A model generated the notes under the pieces. That model ran no database searches. It was not told the origin of the DNA and was given only the letters and a program-made list of their open reading frames with translations. Shown here one piece after another: positions 8,276 through 14,755 of a DNA stretch of 37,508 nucleotides; within the stretch, counting starts at the first letter, position 1; each line of letters begins with the position of its first letter. Location: NCBI GenBank assembly GCA_004357365.1, contig SMVT01000005.1, positions 1 to 37,508 on the forward strand, read 5' to 3'. The translations under genes were made by a program, and so were the position numbers. The DNA is from Nitrospina sp. (GTDB lineage Bacteria; Nitrospinota; Nitrospinia; Nitrospinales; Nitrospinaceae).

Positions 8276-9175
8276 ATGTTGCCCAAGCGTTGGATTCCAG
8301 CGGTTTTGATTTTCTCTCTCCTTTTGGGTTGTGCCAGGTTCCCGTTCCCGCCGCCCCAGCCTGAGATGACGGTGCCTCTCTATCAGGAAACGGCTCTGGG
8401 TGAGGAAGCCTACCGGGAAATCCTGAAACATGAACAATTATCGCAGGACCCGCAGTTGCTCAAAATTTTAAACCGGGTGGGCGGGCAATTGGCGGCGGTG
8501 TCTGCCATGCCGCACCTGAACTGGGAGTTTGCGCTGATCGAATCGAACGAGCGAAACGCCTTCGCCCTGCCCGGCGGCAAGGTAGCGGTCACCACCGGCA
8601 TTCTTCCGGTGTGCGCCAACGAGGCGGGACTGGCGGCGGTGATGAGCCATCAAATCGCGCACGTCGTGGCCCGGCATGGCACGGAGCGCCTGTCCCGGTC
8701 TTTCCATAATTCGGGAAGAGGCGCGGCCATTCCCGCCGGTTTTTCAAACTCCAGAAATAAAAATGAGATCATGACGGCGTTGGGGGTCGGCCCGGATCGG
8801 TCAATGCCTTTCAGCCAGCGCCATGAATTCGAGGCGGACGACCTGGGAATGAATTTGATGGTGCAGGCGGGATATGATCCTATGGAAACCGTGCGGTTCT
8901 GGAGCCGAATCAACCAAATGAAAAGAGGATCGCGGGTACCGGAAATGTTGTTCATCCATCCCATCGACGCCCGCCGCCTGGAGGACCTTCGCCGGCTTCT
9001 GCCGAAAGCGAACCGGGCGTACCAGGCCAATCCGCTCAAACACGGGCTGGGACGATCCATTCTTTATCTGTTGAGCCGCAGGCAACTGATGCCGAAACCC
9101 CACCCCTTATCACCGCCGCCGACCCGGCCCTCGTCAGAGACGGCGCCCACACCCGGGACCCCATTCAACCCATAA
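8276..9175 (+). CDS. M48-family peptidase-like lipoprotein with a Gln-substituted HExxH motif
   Basis: A 299-residue protein of the M48 (LoiP/BepA-like) family. It starts with a lipoprotein signal whose lipobox LLLGC places the lipidated cysteine at residue 19, so it should be membrane-anchored and face the periplasm. The metalloprotease region AVMSHQIAHVVARHG carries H125 and H129, but the catalytic glutamate between them is Gln126 (codon CAA). The third zinc ligand region is intact (E184 in HEFEADDLG), and the C-terminal HP-ID-RR-EDLRRL element typical of the family is present. Active M48 enzymes degrade misfolded outer-membrane proteins; this one should bind zinc but is predicted inactive or nearly so. 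The C-terminus is proline-rich. Confidence 0.85.
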   Translation: MLPKRWIPAVLIFSLLLGCARFPFPPPQPEMTVPLYQETALGEEAYREILKHEQLSQDPQLLKILNRVGGQLAAVSAMPHLNWEFALIESNERNAFALPGGKVAVTTGILPVCANEAGLAAVMSHQIAHVVARHGTERLSRSFHNSGRGAAIPAGFSNSRNKNEIMTALGVGPDRSMPFSQRHEFEADDLGMNLMVQAGYDPMETVRFWSRINQMKRGSRVPEMLFIHPIDARRLEDLRRLLPKANRAYQANPLKHGLGRSILYLLSRRQLMPKPHPLSPPPTRPSSETAPTPGTPFNP

Positions 9176-9204
9176 AAAAACCGGCCTCGATGGCGAAGCC
9201 GGTT
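9172..9204 (-). terminator. Intrinsic terminator of the ffh-rplS operon
   Basis: On the minus strand AACCGGC and GCCGGTT form the outer stem, CTTCG and CGAGG extend it to about 12 pairs around a four-base loop, and a T7 tract follows. The T tract overlaps the stop codon of the convergent M48 gene. Confidence 0.85.
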
Positions 9205-9232
9205 GAGAAAACGGGTGCCGCCGAAACGGGAT

Positions 9233-9649
9233 TCAGGCTTCGGTCTCTGCTTTGGCTTTGGCTTTGGATTTCTTTTTGGATGCCTTGGATTTGCCCTTGA
9301 CCCTCTGGACCCGGATTTCTTTCAAACGCGCCGCTTTGCCGCGCAGTTCCCGCAGGTAGTACAGCTTGGCCTGGCGGACCTTGGCGTGTTTTACGATTTC
9401 CACTTTTTCCACCCGCGGGGAATGCAGGGGGAAGATACGCTCGACGCCGACGCCGAACGATACTTTTCTCACGGTGATGGTTTTGCGGTTCTGACTGCCG
9501 CGCATTTTGATCACGACGCCTTCCACCACCTGGACGCGCTCCTTATTTCCCTCGACGATGCGAAAGTGCACCCGCGCGGTATCCCCAATGCGCACTTCGG
9601 GGGTTTTTTCCTTCATTTCCTTTTGTTCAATCTGATCGACCAAATTCAT
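9233..9649 (-). CDS. rplS: 50S ribosomal protein L19
   Basis: A 138-residue L19, which sits at the 30S-50S interface. Conserved features are the N-terminal MNLVDQIEQ helix, GDTARVHFRIVEGNKERVQ, the EGVVIKMRGSQNRKTITVRK strand block and the GVGVERIFPLHSPRVEKIEV-like element, here ending in VEKVEI. The C-terminus extends about 20 residues beyond the usual length of around 115 and is almost entirely Lys, Ala, Ser and Glu. The ATG at 9649 has an AGGAG site; the in-frame ATG codons upstream lack one. It is the last gene of the translation operon and is followed by an intrinsic terminator. Confidence 0.96.
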   Translation of the reverse strand: MNLVDQIEQKEMKEKTPEVRIGDTARVHFRIVEGNKERVQVVEGVVIKMRGSQNRKTITVRKVSFGVGVERIFPLHSPRVEKVEIVKHAKVRQAKLYYLRELRGKAARLKEIRVQRVKGKSKASKKKSKAKAKAETEA

Positions 9650-9714
9650 GAAACCCGTCTCCTTCGACATAAAAGCGCGAATCATACCAGTTTCCACGCA
9701 AACTCACAAACAAA

Positions 9715-10299
9715 TTATTCGGCCCCCATCCCCAGTCCCAGCAGGCGGTCCAGGATGATCGCAATGGCCGCCCGGACCGGCAGGTGATTGTAACCGTTCA
9801 GTCCTTCTATCGGGGCCAGTACGATATCGGCCCGTTCCACAAGGCCTTTTTCCAATCCCCAACCGGTCCCGAACACCAGCAGGTAGGGATGATCGTCCTG
9901 CAACGCCTCGCGCACTTCCCGGTAGGACCGGCTCTGCGGAAACCGCTTGGCGTCCGGGATAATGGTCCGCGGCCGCTCTCCCCGGCGCTGGGTGATGTCC
10001 GCCACTGCATCGTCCAGCACGTTCACCACGCGGGTGTTGAGCAGGGCCTGCTTGCGGGTGGGATTGTATTCCGACCCATAACCCTCCAGCCAATGGTCCA
10101 TCAGCCGGTGGACCAGCTTCTGCTGGGTTTCCAGGGGCGTGACGACATAAAACATGCCGACGTTAAACGTGCGGCCGATCCGCGAGATGTCATGCACGTC
10201 CAGGGTGGTCACCGATGAGGTGACGATCTCTCCCGATTTGTTGTAAACCGGGAAATGCACCAGTGCGATATCGATATGGCTATGAACCGATTCGGTCAA
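9715..10299 (-). CDS. SPOUT-type RNA methyltransferase (Methyltrn_RNA_4 family)
   Basis: A 194-residue protein of the family commonly found between trmD and rplS in deltaproteobacteria, Thermotogae and relatives. The N-terminus IALVHFPVYNKSGEIVTSSVTTLDVHDISRIGRTF and the C-terminal knot region YLLVFGTGWGLEKGLVERAD, with the closing GYNHLPVRAAIAIILDRLLG, are the family's conserved blocks. SPOUT enzymes use S-adenosylmethionine to methylate RNA; the target of this family is not established. The start is apparently TTG at 10299 because no ATG or GTG occurs between the upstream in-frame stop and the conserved core. No clear ribosome site is seen. It follows trmD by 21 bases, so coupling by re-initiation is plausible. 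Confidence 0.88.
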   Translation of the reverse strand: MTESVHSHIDIALVHFPVYNKSGEIVTSSVTTLDVHDISRIGRTFNVGMFYVVTPLETQQKLVHRLMDHWLEGYGSEYNPTRKQALLNTRVVNVLDDAVADITQRRGERPRTIIPDAKRFPQSRSYREVREALQDDHPYLLVFGTGWGLEKGLVERADIVLAPIEGLNGYNHLPVRAAIAIILDRLLGLGMGAE

Positions 10300-10320
10300 A
10301 CTATGCCGTAATCAAGTTGT

Positions 10321-11025
10321 TTATTCAGAACCGCCCGTTTGAATATTGCGGTAAAGATCGGGACGGTGTTTGGCCGTTTTCCGGAGCGCCGCCTGCCGTT
10401 TCCATTCTTCGATTTTCTTGTGGTCGCCGGACATCAAAACGTCCGGCACCTGGAACCCCTTGTAATCCCGCGGGCGTGTGTACTGCGGATACTCCAGCAT
10501 TTCGGAAGCGAAGGATTCCTCGGCCAACGACTGCTCATCGCCCACCACCCCGGGCACCAGGCGGGCCACGGTTTCTACAATTACCATTGCGGGCACTTCG
10601 CCACCATTTAATACATAGTCGCCGATGGACAACTCTTCGTCGACCAGTTCGGAAACCCGCTCGTCCACCCCTTCGTAGCGTCCGCAAACGAGGATGATTT
10701 CATCCTTGCCGGAAAGCTCCCAGGCTTTTTTCTGATCGAAACGATAACCGCCGGGCGACAACAGAATACTGTACGCCTTGGGACGATCTTTTTTAACGGC
10801 CTCCAGAGCGCGGTCGATGGGTTCGATGTTCATCACCATCCCCACCCCGCCGCCAAAAGGCGCATCGTCCACCCGCCCGTGCTTGTCCAGCGTGTAGTCG
10901 CGAAGATCGTGCGTCCTGATCTCGACGATGCCTCTTTCCTGCGCCTTGTTCAACAGGCTTTCACGAAACGGGGACTCAAACATCCCGGGAAAAATAGAAA
11001 TAATGTCAAACCGGATGGTCTTCAA
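10321..11025 (-). CDS. trmD: tRNA (guanine-37-N1)-methyltransferase TrmD
   Basis: TrmD methylates N1 of G37 next to the anticodon and prevents +1 frameshifting. Seen here are RFDIISIFPGMFESPF near the start, DDAPFGGGVGMVM, and the trefoil-knot segments LVCGRYEGVDERV and IGDYVLNGGE. The C-terminal domain contains YTRPRDYKGFQVPDVLMSGDH. A TTG start at 11025 gives 234 residues, a normal length, with GAGGG six bases upstream. No ATG gives the correct N-terminus: the frame remains open into rimM, but those residues match nothing in the family. With the TTG start the gene overlaps the end of rimM by 20 bases, suggesting translational coupling. Confidence 0.93.
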   Translation of the reverse strand: MKTIRFDIISIFPGMFESPFRESLLNKAQERGIVEIRTHDLRDYTLDKHGRVDDAPFGGGVGMVMNIEPIDRALEAVKKDRPKAYSILLSPGGYRFDQKKAWELSGKDEIILVCGRYEGVDERVSELVDEELSIGDYVLNGGEVPAMVIVETVARLVPGVVGDEQSLAEESFASEMLEYPQYTRPRDYKGFQVPDVLMSGDHKKIEEWKRQAALRKTAKHRPDLYRNIQTGGSE

Positions 11026-11524
11026 GCAATCCCTCGATGATATGAAAAATGAGTTTGTTCTCCTTGAGGTCAATGGACTTGACCACGGAGTCAATCATCG
11101 GAAGCAGGAGTTCTTTGTCCCCATCCTGAACCACATACACGTCGTTACTGCCGGTAAAAATGATTTCGGTGATCGTTCCGTAACACCGGCCCTCTTCATC
11201 GAAGACCTGCAGGCCTTCGATCTGAAACCAGTAATACTCCCCGTCCGGCAACGGTGGGAAATCCTCGGTAAAAATTTCGAGAGTCTTCCCCACCAGGGTT
11301 TGCGCCTGTTCAACCGTTTTACAATCCTTGAACTTGACGATCCACCGTCCGCCCTGTCCGCGGACTTTCTCCAGAATCGTTTCGGCAGGCCCCGCGTCGT
11401 CTCCCACAATCCGGGCACGATGAGGTCCTTGAACTCGATTCGGGCCGGTCACCGAAGGTTTAAGTTTAACTTCTCCCTTCAACCCATGGGTTTTCGTAAT
11501 GTCACCAACCGGAACCCAATCCAT
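11006..11524 (-). CDS. rimM: Ribosome maturation factor RimM
   Basis: A 172-residue RimM, which binds S19 and helps mature the head of the 30S subunit. The N-terminal RimM domain begins VPVGDITKTHGLKGEVKLKPS. A PRC-barrel domain follows from about residue 97, with EYYWFQIEGLQVFDEEG and LPMIDSVVKSIDLKENKLIFH. It starts three bases after the khpA stop, and its own 3' end overlaps trmD by 20 bases. This order (rpsP, khpA, rimM, trmD, rplS) is the widely conserved bacterial arrangement. Confidence 0.95.
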   Translation of the reverse strand: MDWVPVGDITKTHGLKGEVKLKPSVTGPNRVQGPHRARIVGDDAGPAETILEKVRGQGGRWIVKFKDCKTVEQAQTLVGKTLEIFTEDFPPLPDGEYYWFQIEGLQVFDEEGRCYGTITEIIFTGSNDVYVVQDGDKELLLPMIDSVVKSIDLKENKLIFHIIEGLLEDHPV

Positions 11525-11527
11525 GAA

Positions 11528-11758
11528 TTATTCAATAATTTCCAAAACCGCCCGTTTCTTCAACTTGGTCGCGTTGGCGTTTAAAATGGTGCGCATAGCC
11601 CGGGCGGTTTTGCCCTGCTTGCCGATCACTTTGCCCAAGTCTTCCTTGGCCACCCTCAATTCCAGAACCGTGGTTTTCTCACCCACCACTTCCCTGATCT
11701 CCACCTGATCCGGAAAATCCACCAATGCTTTCGCGATGACAATGATAAGATCCTTCAT
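11528..11758 (-). CDS. khpA: KH-domain RNA-binding protein KhpA
   Basis: A 76-residue single KH domain protein. The KH signature loop lies in LGKVIGKQGKTARAMRTIL, with GKQG as the GxxG motif that grips RNA. Proteins of this family (KhpA/YlqC) are encoded between rpsP and rimM in many bacteria and bind a range of RNAs, in some species together with KhpB. The ATG has a GGGAGG ribosome site eight bases upstream. A hairpin-forming sequence occupies the gap to rpsP. Confidence 0.93.
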   Translation of the reverse strand: MKDLIIVIAKALVDFPDQVEIREVVGEKTTVLELRVAKEDLGKVIGKQGKTARAMRTILNANATKLKKRAVLEIIE

Positions 11759-11785
11759 GCTCGATACCTCCCAGATCCACTGTAG

Positions 11786-11810
11786 ACCCGGCGTTAAATC
11801 TTCGCCGGGT
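11786..11810 (-). promoter_or_regulatory. Hairpin in the rpsP-khpA intergenic RNA
   Basis: ACCCGGCG and CGCCGGGT form a perfect eight-pair stem around a nine-base AT-rich loop. No T tract follows on the minus strand, so it is not an intrinsic terminator. It could be an RNA-processing or protection element that sets the rpsP to khpA ratio. Confidence 0.5.
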
Positions 11811-11874
11811 GCAACTCCTTTACAACGATCAGCTTCGAGACAGGAAGATCAAAATGACGTCCTTCGTTAACACC

Positions 11875-12120
11875 TTATAAGGCAACTCCGGCTTTTTTCA
11901 GAAGCGATGTCACGGTCCTGGAAGGCAAAGCGCCTTTCTTGATCCAGCTCTGCACTTTTTCCGCGTCAATCTTAAATTGATCCTCAGCTTTCAACGGGTC
12001 ATAGGTGCCCAACATTTCAAGAAACTTGCCGTCTCTCGGAGCTCGTGAATCGGTCGCAACTACCCTATAGAAGGGCCTCTTTTTTGCTCCTCGTCTACTC
12101 AATCGAATGACTACTGCCAA
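11875..12120 (-). CDS. rpsP: 30S ribosomal protein S16
   Basis: An 81-residue S16 with VIRLSRRGAKKRPFYRVVATDSRAPRDGKFLE at the N-terminus and YDPLKAEDQFKIDAEKVQSWIKKGALPS further on, both highly conserved. S16 is an early assembly protein of the 30S subunit. The start codon is TTG at 12120, giving the expected (M)AVVIRLSRRG N-terminus, and it carries a strong AGGAGG site seven bases upstream. A TTG on such a highly expressed gene is uncommon. It lies 58 AT-rich bases downstream of ffh. Confidence 0.96.
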   Translation of the reverse strand: MAVVIRLSRRGAKKRPFYRVVATDSRAPRDGKFLEMLGTYDPLKAEDQFKIDAEKVQSWIKKGALPSRTVTSLLKKAGVAL

Positions 12121-12178
12121 TGTTTCCTCCTGTGGTTATGAAAAAAAATAACTTTTATTTAAAAAGGTCTCATCCGGT

Positions 12179-13528
12179 TTAAAAGGGGTTCATGCCTCCT
12201 CGTCCTCCCATCAGGCTTCCCAGATTGAAACCTCGGAAACCGCCGGACGACATTTTTTTCATCATTTTCTTCATCTGCGAAAACTGCTTCAACAGTTTGT
12301 TGATTTCGCTGACGGTAGTGCCGCTTCCCGCGGCGATGCGTTTTTTGCGGCTGCCGTTGATGACGTTGTGGCGCGACCGCTCGTGCGGCGTCATCGAATT
12401 GATGATGGCCTCGATGCGGACAAACGCGCCGTCGTCCACCTTGATGCCCTTCATCAATTTGCCCGCGCCGGGTATCATGCCCAGCAAATCCTGGATCGAC
12501 CCCATTTTGCGCACCTGCCTGAGCTGGTCGCGGAAATCCTCCAGATCAAACGCATTCTTCTTTAATTTCTTTTCGAGCGCTTCCTGCTGTTCCTGCTCGA
12601 AGGTGTCCTTGGCCTTGTCGACCAGGGTCATCACGTCGCCCATGCCGAGTATGCGCGACACGATGCGGTCGGGATGAAACGGCTCGAGGGCGTCCAGTTT
12701 CTCGCCGGTGCCGATGTATTTGATGGGCCGGCCGGTGACGGATTTGATTGACAACGCCGCGCCGCCGCGCGCGTCCCCGTCCATCTTCGTCAGCACCACG
12801 CCGTCGATGCCCACCGCGTCGTGGAACGCCTTCGCCACGTTCACCGCTTCCTGGCCCATCATGGAGTCGGCGATGAACAGCACCTCGTGCGGCTCGATCT
12901 TTTTCTTGATGGCCACAATTTCGTCCATCAACGCAGAGTCAATCTGCTGACGGCCGGCGGTGTCGAGAATCACCACGGTGCGCATTTCATCGCGGGCCTG
13001 CTTCACAGCGTTGGCGCAAATGCTGACCGGGTCTTTATCATCTCCGGCCTGGTAGACGTCGATCTCCAGATCGCGTCCCAATACGTTCAACTGTTCGATG
13101 GCCGCCGGGCGGTACACGTCGGCCGGGACCAGCAGACAGTTCTTGCCTTCCTTCTTGAATTTTTTGGCCAGCTTGCCGACTGTCGTAGTCTTGCCGGAGC
13201 CCTGCAGACCGACCATCAGAATAATCGTGGGCGGGCTGTCGGAAAACCGGATGTCGCTGACCTCGCCCCCCAGCAGACGCTCCAGCTCGTCGTTGACGAT
13301 CTTGACCATCTGGTGACCGGGGGTCAGGCTCTTGAGCACTTCCTGGCCGATGGACTTCTCCCGCACCTTGGCCAGAAAATCCACAATTACCGGCAGGCTG
13401 ACATCCGCCTCAATCAGGGCGACGCGAATCTCGCGCAGGGCTTGGTCGACGTCGGCTTCTTTCAGCTTGCCGCGGCCCTTTAATTTTTTATAGATCGCCT
13501 CGAGGCGGTTGGATAAATTGTCGAACAT
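12179..13528 (-). CDS. ffh: Signal recognition particle protein Ffh
   Basis: A 449-residue SRP GTPase. The N domain is at residues 1-90. The G domain has P-loop GLQGSGKTT (107-115), DTAGRQ and TKMDGDARGG. The M domain has a methionine-rich C-terminus, the GMIPGAGKLMKG stretch and the RNA-binding block RKKRIAAGSGTTVSEIN. Ffh binds signal sequences on nascent membrane proteins and delivers ribosomes to FtsY. The ATG at 13528 gives the family's MFDNLSNRLE-like start; upstream in-frame starts would run into the promoter and queC. The ribosome site is weak. It heads the translation operon on this strand. Confidence 0.96.
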   Translation of the reverse strand: MFDNLSNRLEAIYKKLKGRGKLKEADVDQALREIRVALIEADVSLPVIVDFLAKVREKSIGQEVLKSLTPGHQMVKIVNDELERLLGGEVSDIRFSDSPPTIILMVGLQGSGKTTTVGKLAKKFKKEGKNCLLVPADVYRPAAIEQLNVLGRDLEIDVYQAGDDKDPVSICANAVKQARDEMRTVVILDTAGRQQIDSALMDEIVAIKKKIEPHEVLFIADSMMGQEAVNVAKAFHDAVGIDGVVLTKMDGDARGGAALSIKSVTGRPIKYIGTGEKLDALEPFHPDRIVSRILGMGDVMTLVDKAKDTFEQEQQEALEKKLKKNAFDLEDFRDQLRQVRKMGSIQDLLGMIPGAGKLMKGIKVDDGAFVRIEAIINSMTPHERSRHNVINGSRKKRIAAGSGTTVSEINKLLKQFSQMKKMMKKMSSGGFRGFNLGSLMGGRGGMNPF

Positions 13529-13564
13529 ACGTCCGGAAAAGCCTGATTTTACAGATTTTAGGGT

Positions 13565-13593
13565 ATTGTAAACAGCGTAGTATATAATAGCAA
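13565..13593 (-). promoter_or_regulatory. Promoter for the ffh operon, overlapping the queC -10 box
   Basis: On the minus strand, TTGCTA (13593-13588) and TACAAT (13570-13565) are separated by exactly 17 bases, predicting a start near 13558 and a leader of about 30 bases. A plus-strand TATAAT for queC (13583-13588) lies inside the same 29 bases, so the two polymerases would compete. Confidence 0.55.
13583..13588 (+). promoter_or_regulatory. -10 box for queC
   Basis: A perfect TATAAT lies 33 bases before the queC ATG. No good -35 is seen at 16-18 bases, so an activator may be needed or the -35 contact may be weak. Confidence 0.4.
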
Positions 13594-13621
13594 TCGCTAA
13601 GTGCCAAAGGGAATTAACTTT

Positions 13622-14320
13622 ATGAAAAAAAAGGCGATAGTACTTCTGAGCGGGGGGCTGGACTCGGCCACCGTGCTGGCGATTGCCCTCCAACAGGGGT
13701 ATTCGCCGGTAACGCTCTGTTTCGATTACGGCCAGCGGCACCGGGTGGAGCTGGCCAAGGCACGGGCACTCTCTTTAAAAATGGGGGCCTTGGAGCACAG
13801 GGAGGTCAAGGTCGACCTGCGCCAGTTCGGCGGCTCCGCCCTGACGGACGAAATCGCTGTGCCCAAAGGCCGGACCGATGGGGAAATGAGCGCTGAAATC
13901 CCCATAACCTATGTCCCGGCGCGAAATACCATTTTCCTTTCGTTCGCCCTGGCGGCGGCGGAAATCGCCGGGGCGGAGGATATTTTCATCGGGGTCAACG
14001 CCATCGACTACAGCGGCTACCCCGATTGCCGCCCGGAATACATCCAGGCGTTCGAGCAGATGGCCAACCTGGCCACTAAAGCCGGGGTCGAGGGCACGTC
14101 GAAATTTAAAATCCACACACCCCTCATTCAGATGACCAAAGCCGAGATTATAAAAAAGGGCCTCGAACTCGGCGTCGACTACTCCCTCACCCACTCCTGC
14201 TACCACCCGGACGCTAACGGCCGCCCCTGCGGCCAGTGCGACAGTTGTTTATTGCGAAAGAAAGGTTTCCAAGAAGCGGGGGTTGTGGACCCGCTAATCC
14301 AAATAGGAATCCAGGAATGA
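13622..14320 (+). CDS. queC: 7-cyano-7-deazaguanine synthase QueC
   Basis: A 232-residue PP-loop ATPase that converts 7-carboxy-7-deazaguanine to preQ0 in queuosine synthesis. The PP-loop is SGGLDS (10-15). A zinc site is formed by C193, C203, C206 and C209 in CYHPDANGRPCGQCDSC. The YVPARNTIFLSFALA and GVNAIDYSGYPDCRPEYI blocks are family hallmarks. The ATG at 13622 has AAAGGGA nine bases upstream; a GTG at 13601 in frame would overlap this site and adds residues not conserved in the family. The stop overlaps the next gene's ATG. queE, the preceding step of the pathway, is encoded about 14 kb downstream. Confidence 0.96.
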   Translation: MKKKAIVLLSGGLDSATVLAIALQQGYSPVTLCFDYGQRHRVELAKARALSLKMGALEHREVKVDLRQFGGSALTDEIAVPKGRTDGEMSAEIPITYVPARNTIFLSFALAAAEIAGAEDIFIGVNAIDYSGYPDCRPEYIQAFEQMANLATKAGVEGTSKFKIHTPLIQMTKAEIIKKGLELGVDYSLTHSCYHPDANGRPCGQCDSCLLRKKGFQEAGVVDPLIQIGIQE

Positions 14321-14709
14321 AAATTTTTTTAAGCTTGTGGGTCCTTGCCATTCTTGTTCTGTGCCCCAACAGTTATGCGGGAAAGGATACGCTGGGGCAT
14401 GTGGCTTTCTTTTTTACGGACCCGGTTAAAACAGACGCAGATTTTGAAGTGCAGAATGATTTTAATTATTATTACCGGCAATTGGCTCCCTGGCTTAAAC
14501 AAAACGGTTTTTCACATTCCTACCACACCAGCACACCCATTACCTTCAACCTCGATAAAGGAAAATCGATCGTTATCGGGAAAGATCAATTGCAAAACGA
14601 CCTTGGGATGATCTTTTGCAAAATGGATGGGACCTACAAAATCTCGTACGGGGTCGGCACCGATATCGACACGATAATGGCAATAAAGGAATTTTTTGAT
14701 TTTAAGTAA
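14317..14709 (+). CDS. Small secreted protein of unknown function
   Basis: A 130-residue protein with a clear signal peptide (hydrophobic residues about 4-16, likely cleavage after SYA), so it should be periplasmic. No family is recognised. The mature part contains a tyrosine-rich stretch (DFNYYYRQLAPWL), a segment ITFNLDKGKSIVIGKDQL and a single cysteine. Its ATG overlaps the queC TGA as ATGA with an AGGA just upstream, so translation is probably coupled to queC. The composition is more AT-rich than queC. There is no reason in the sequence to link it to queuosine, and it may only share the transcript. Confidence 0.75.
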   Translation: MKIFLSLWVLAILVLCPNSYAGKDTLGHVAFFFTDPVKTDADFEVQNDFNYYYRQLAPWLKQNGFSHSYHTSTPITFNLDKGKSIVIGKDQLQNDLGMIFCKMDGTYKISYGVGTDIDTIMAIKEFFDFK

Positions 14710-14713
14710 TCCC

Positions 14714-14737
14714 CCTTCGACAAGCTCAGGACAGGCT
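14714..14737 (-). repeat. Dispersed intergenic repeat, family B, inverted copy
   Basis: This is the inverted partner of the 5711-5734 block with one mismatch. It sits between the convergent ends of the small secreted protein gene and the SDR gene. Confidence 0.7.
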
Positions 14738-14755
14738 CTTTAAAAAGGGGATAAG

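Noticed and set aside
12121..12178. Terminator between ffh and rpsP
   Set aside because: There is a T-rich tract on the minus strand but no stable stem before it, and the gene order is a conserved operon.
13529..13741. Longer Ffh starting inside queC
   Set aside because: The extra 71 residues lie across the promoter and queC, and the conserved Ffh start is at 13528.
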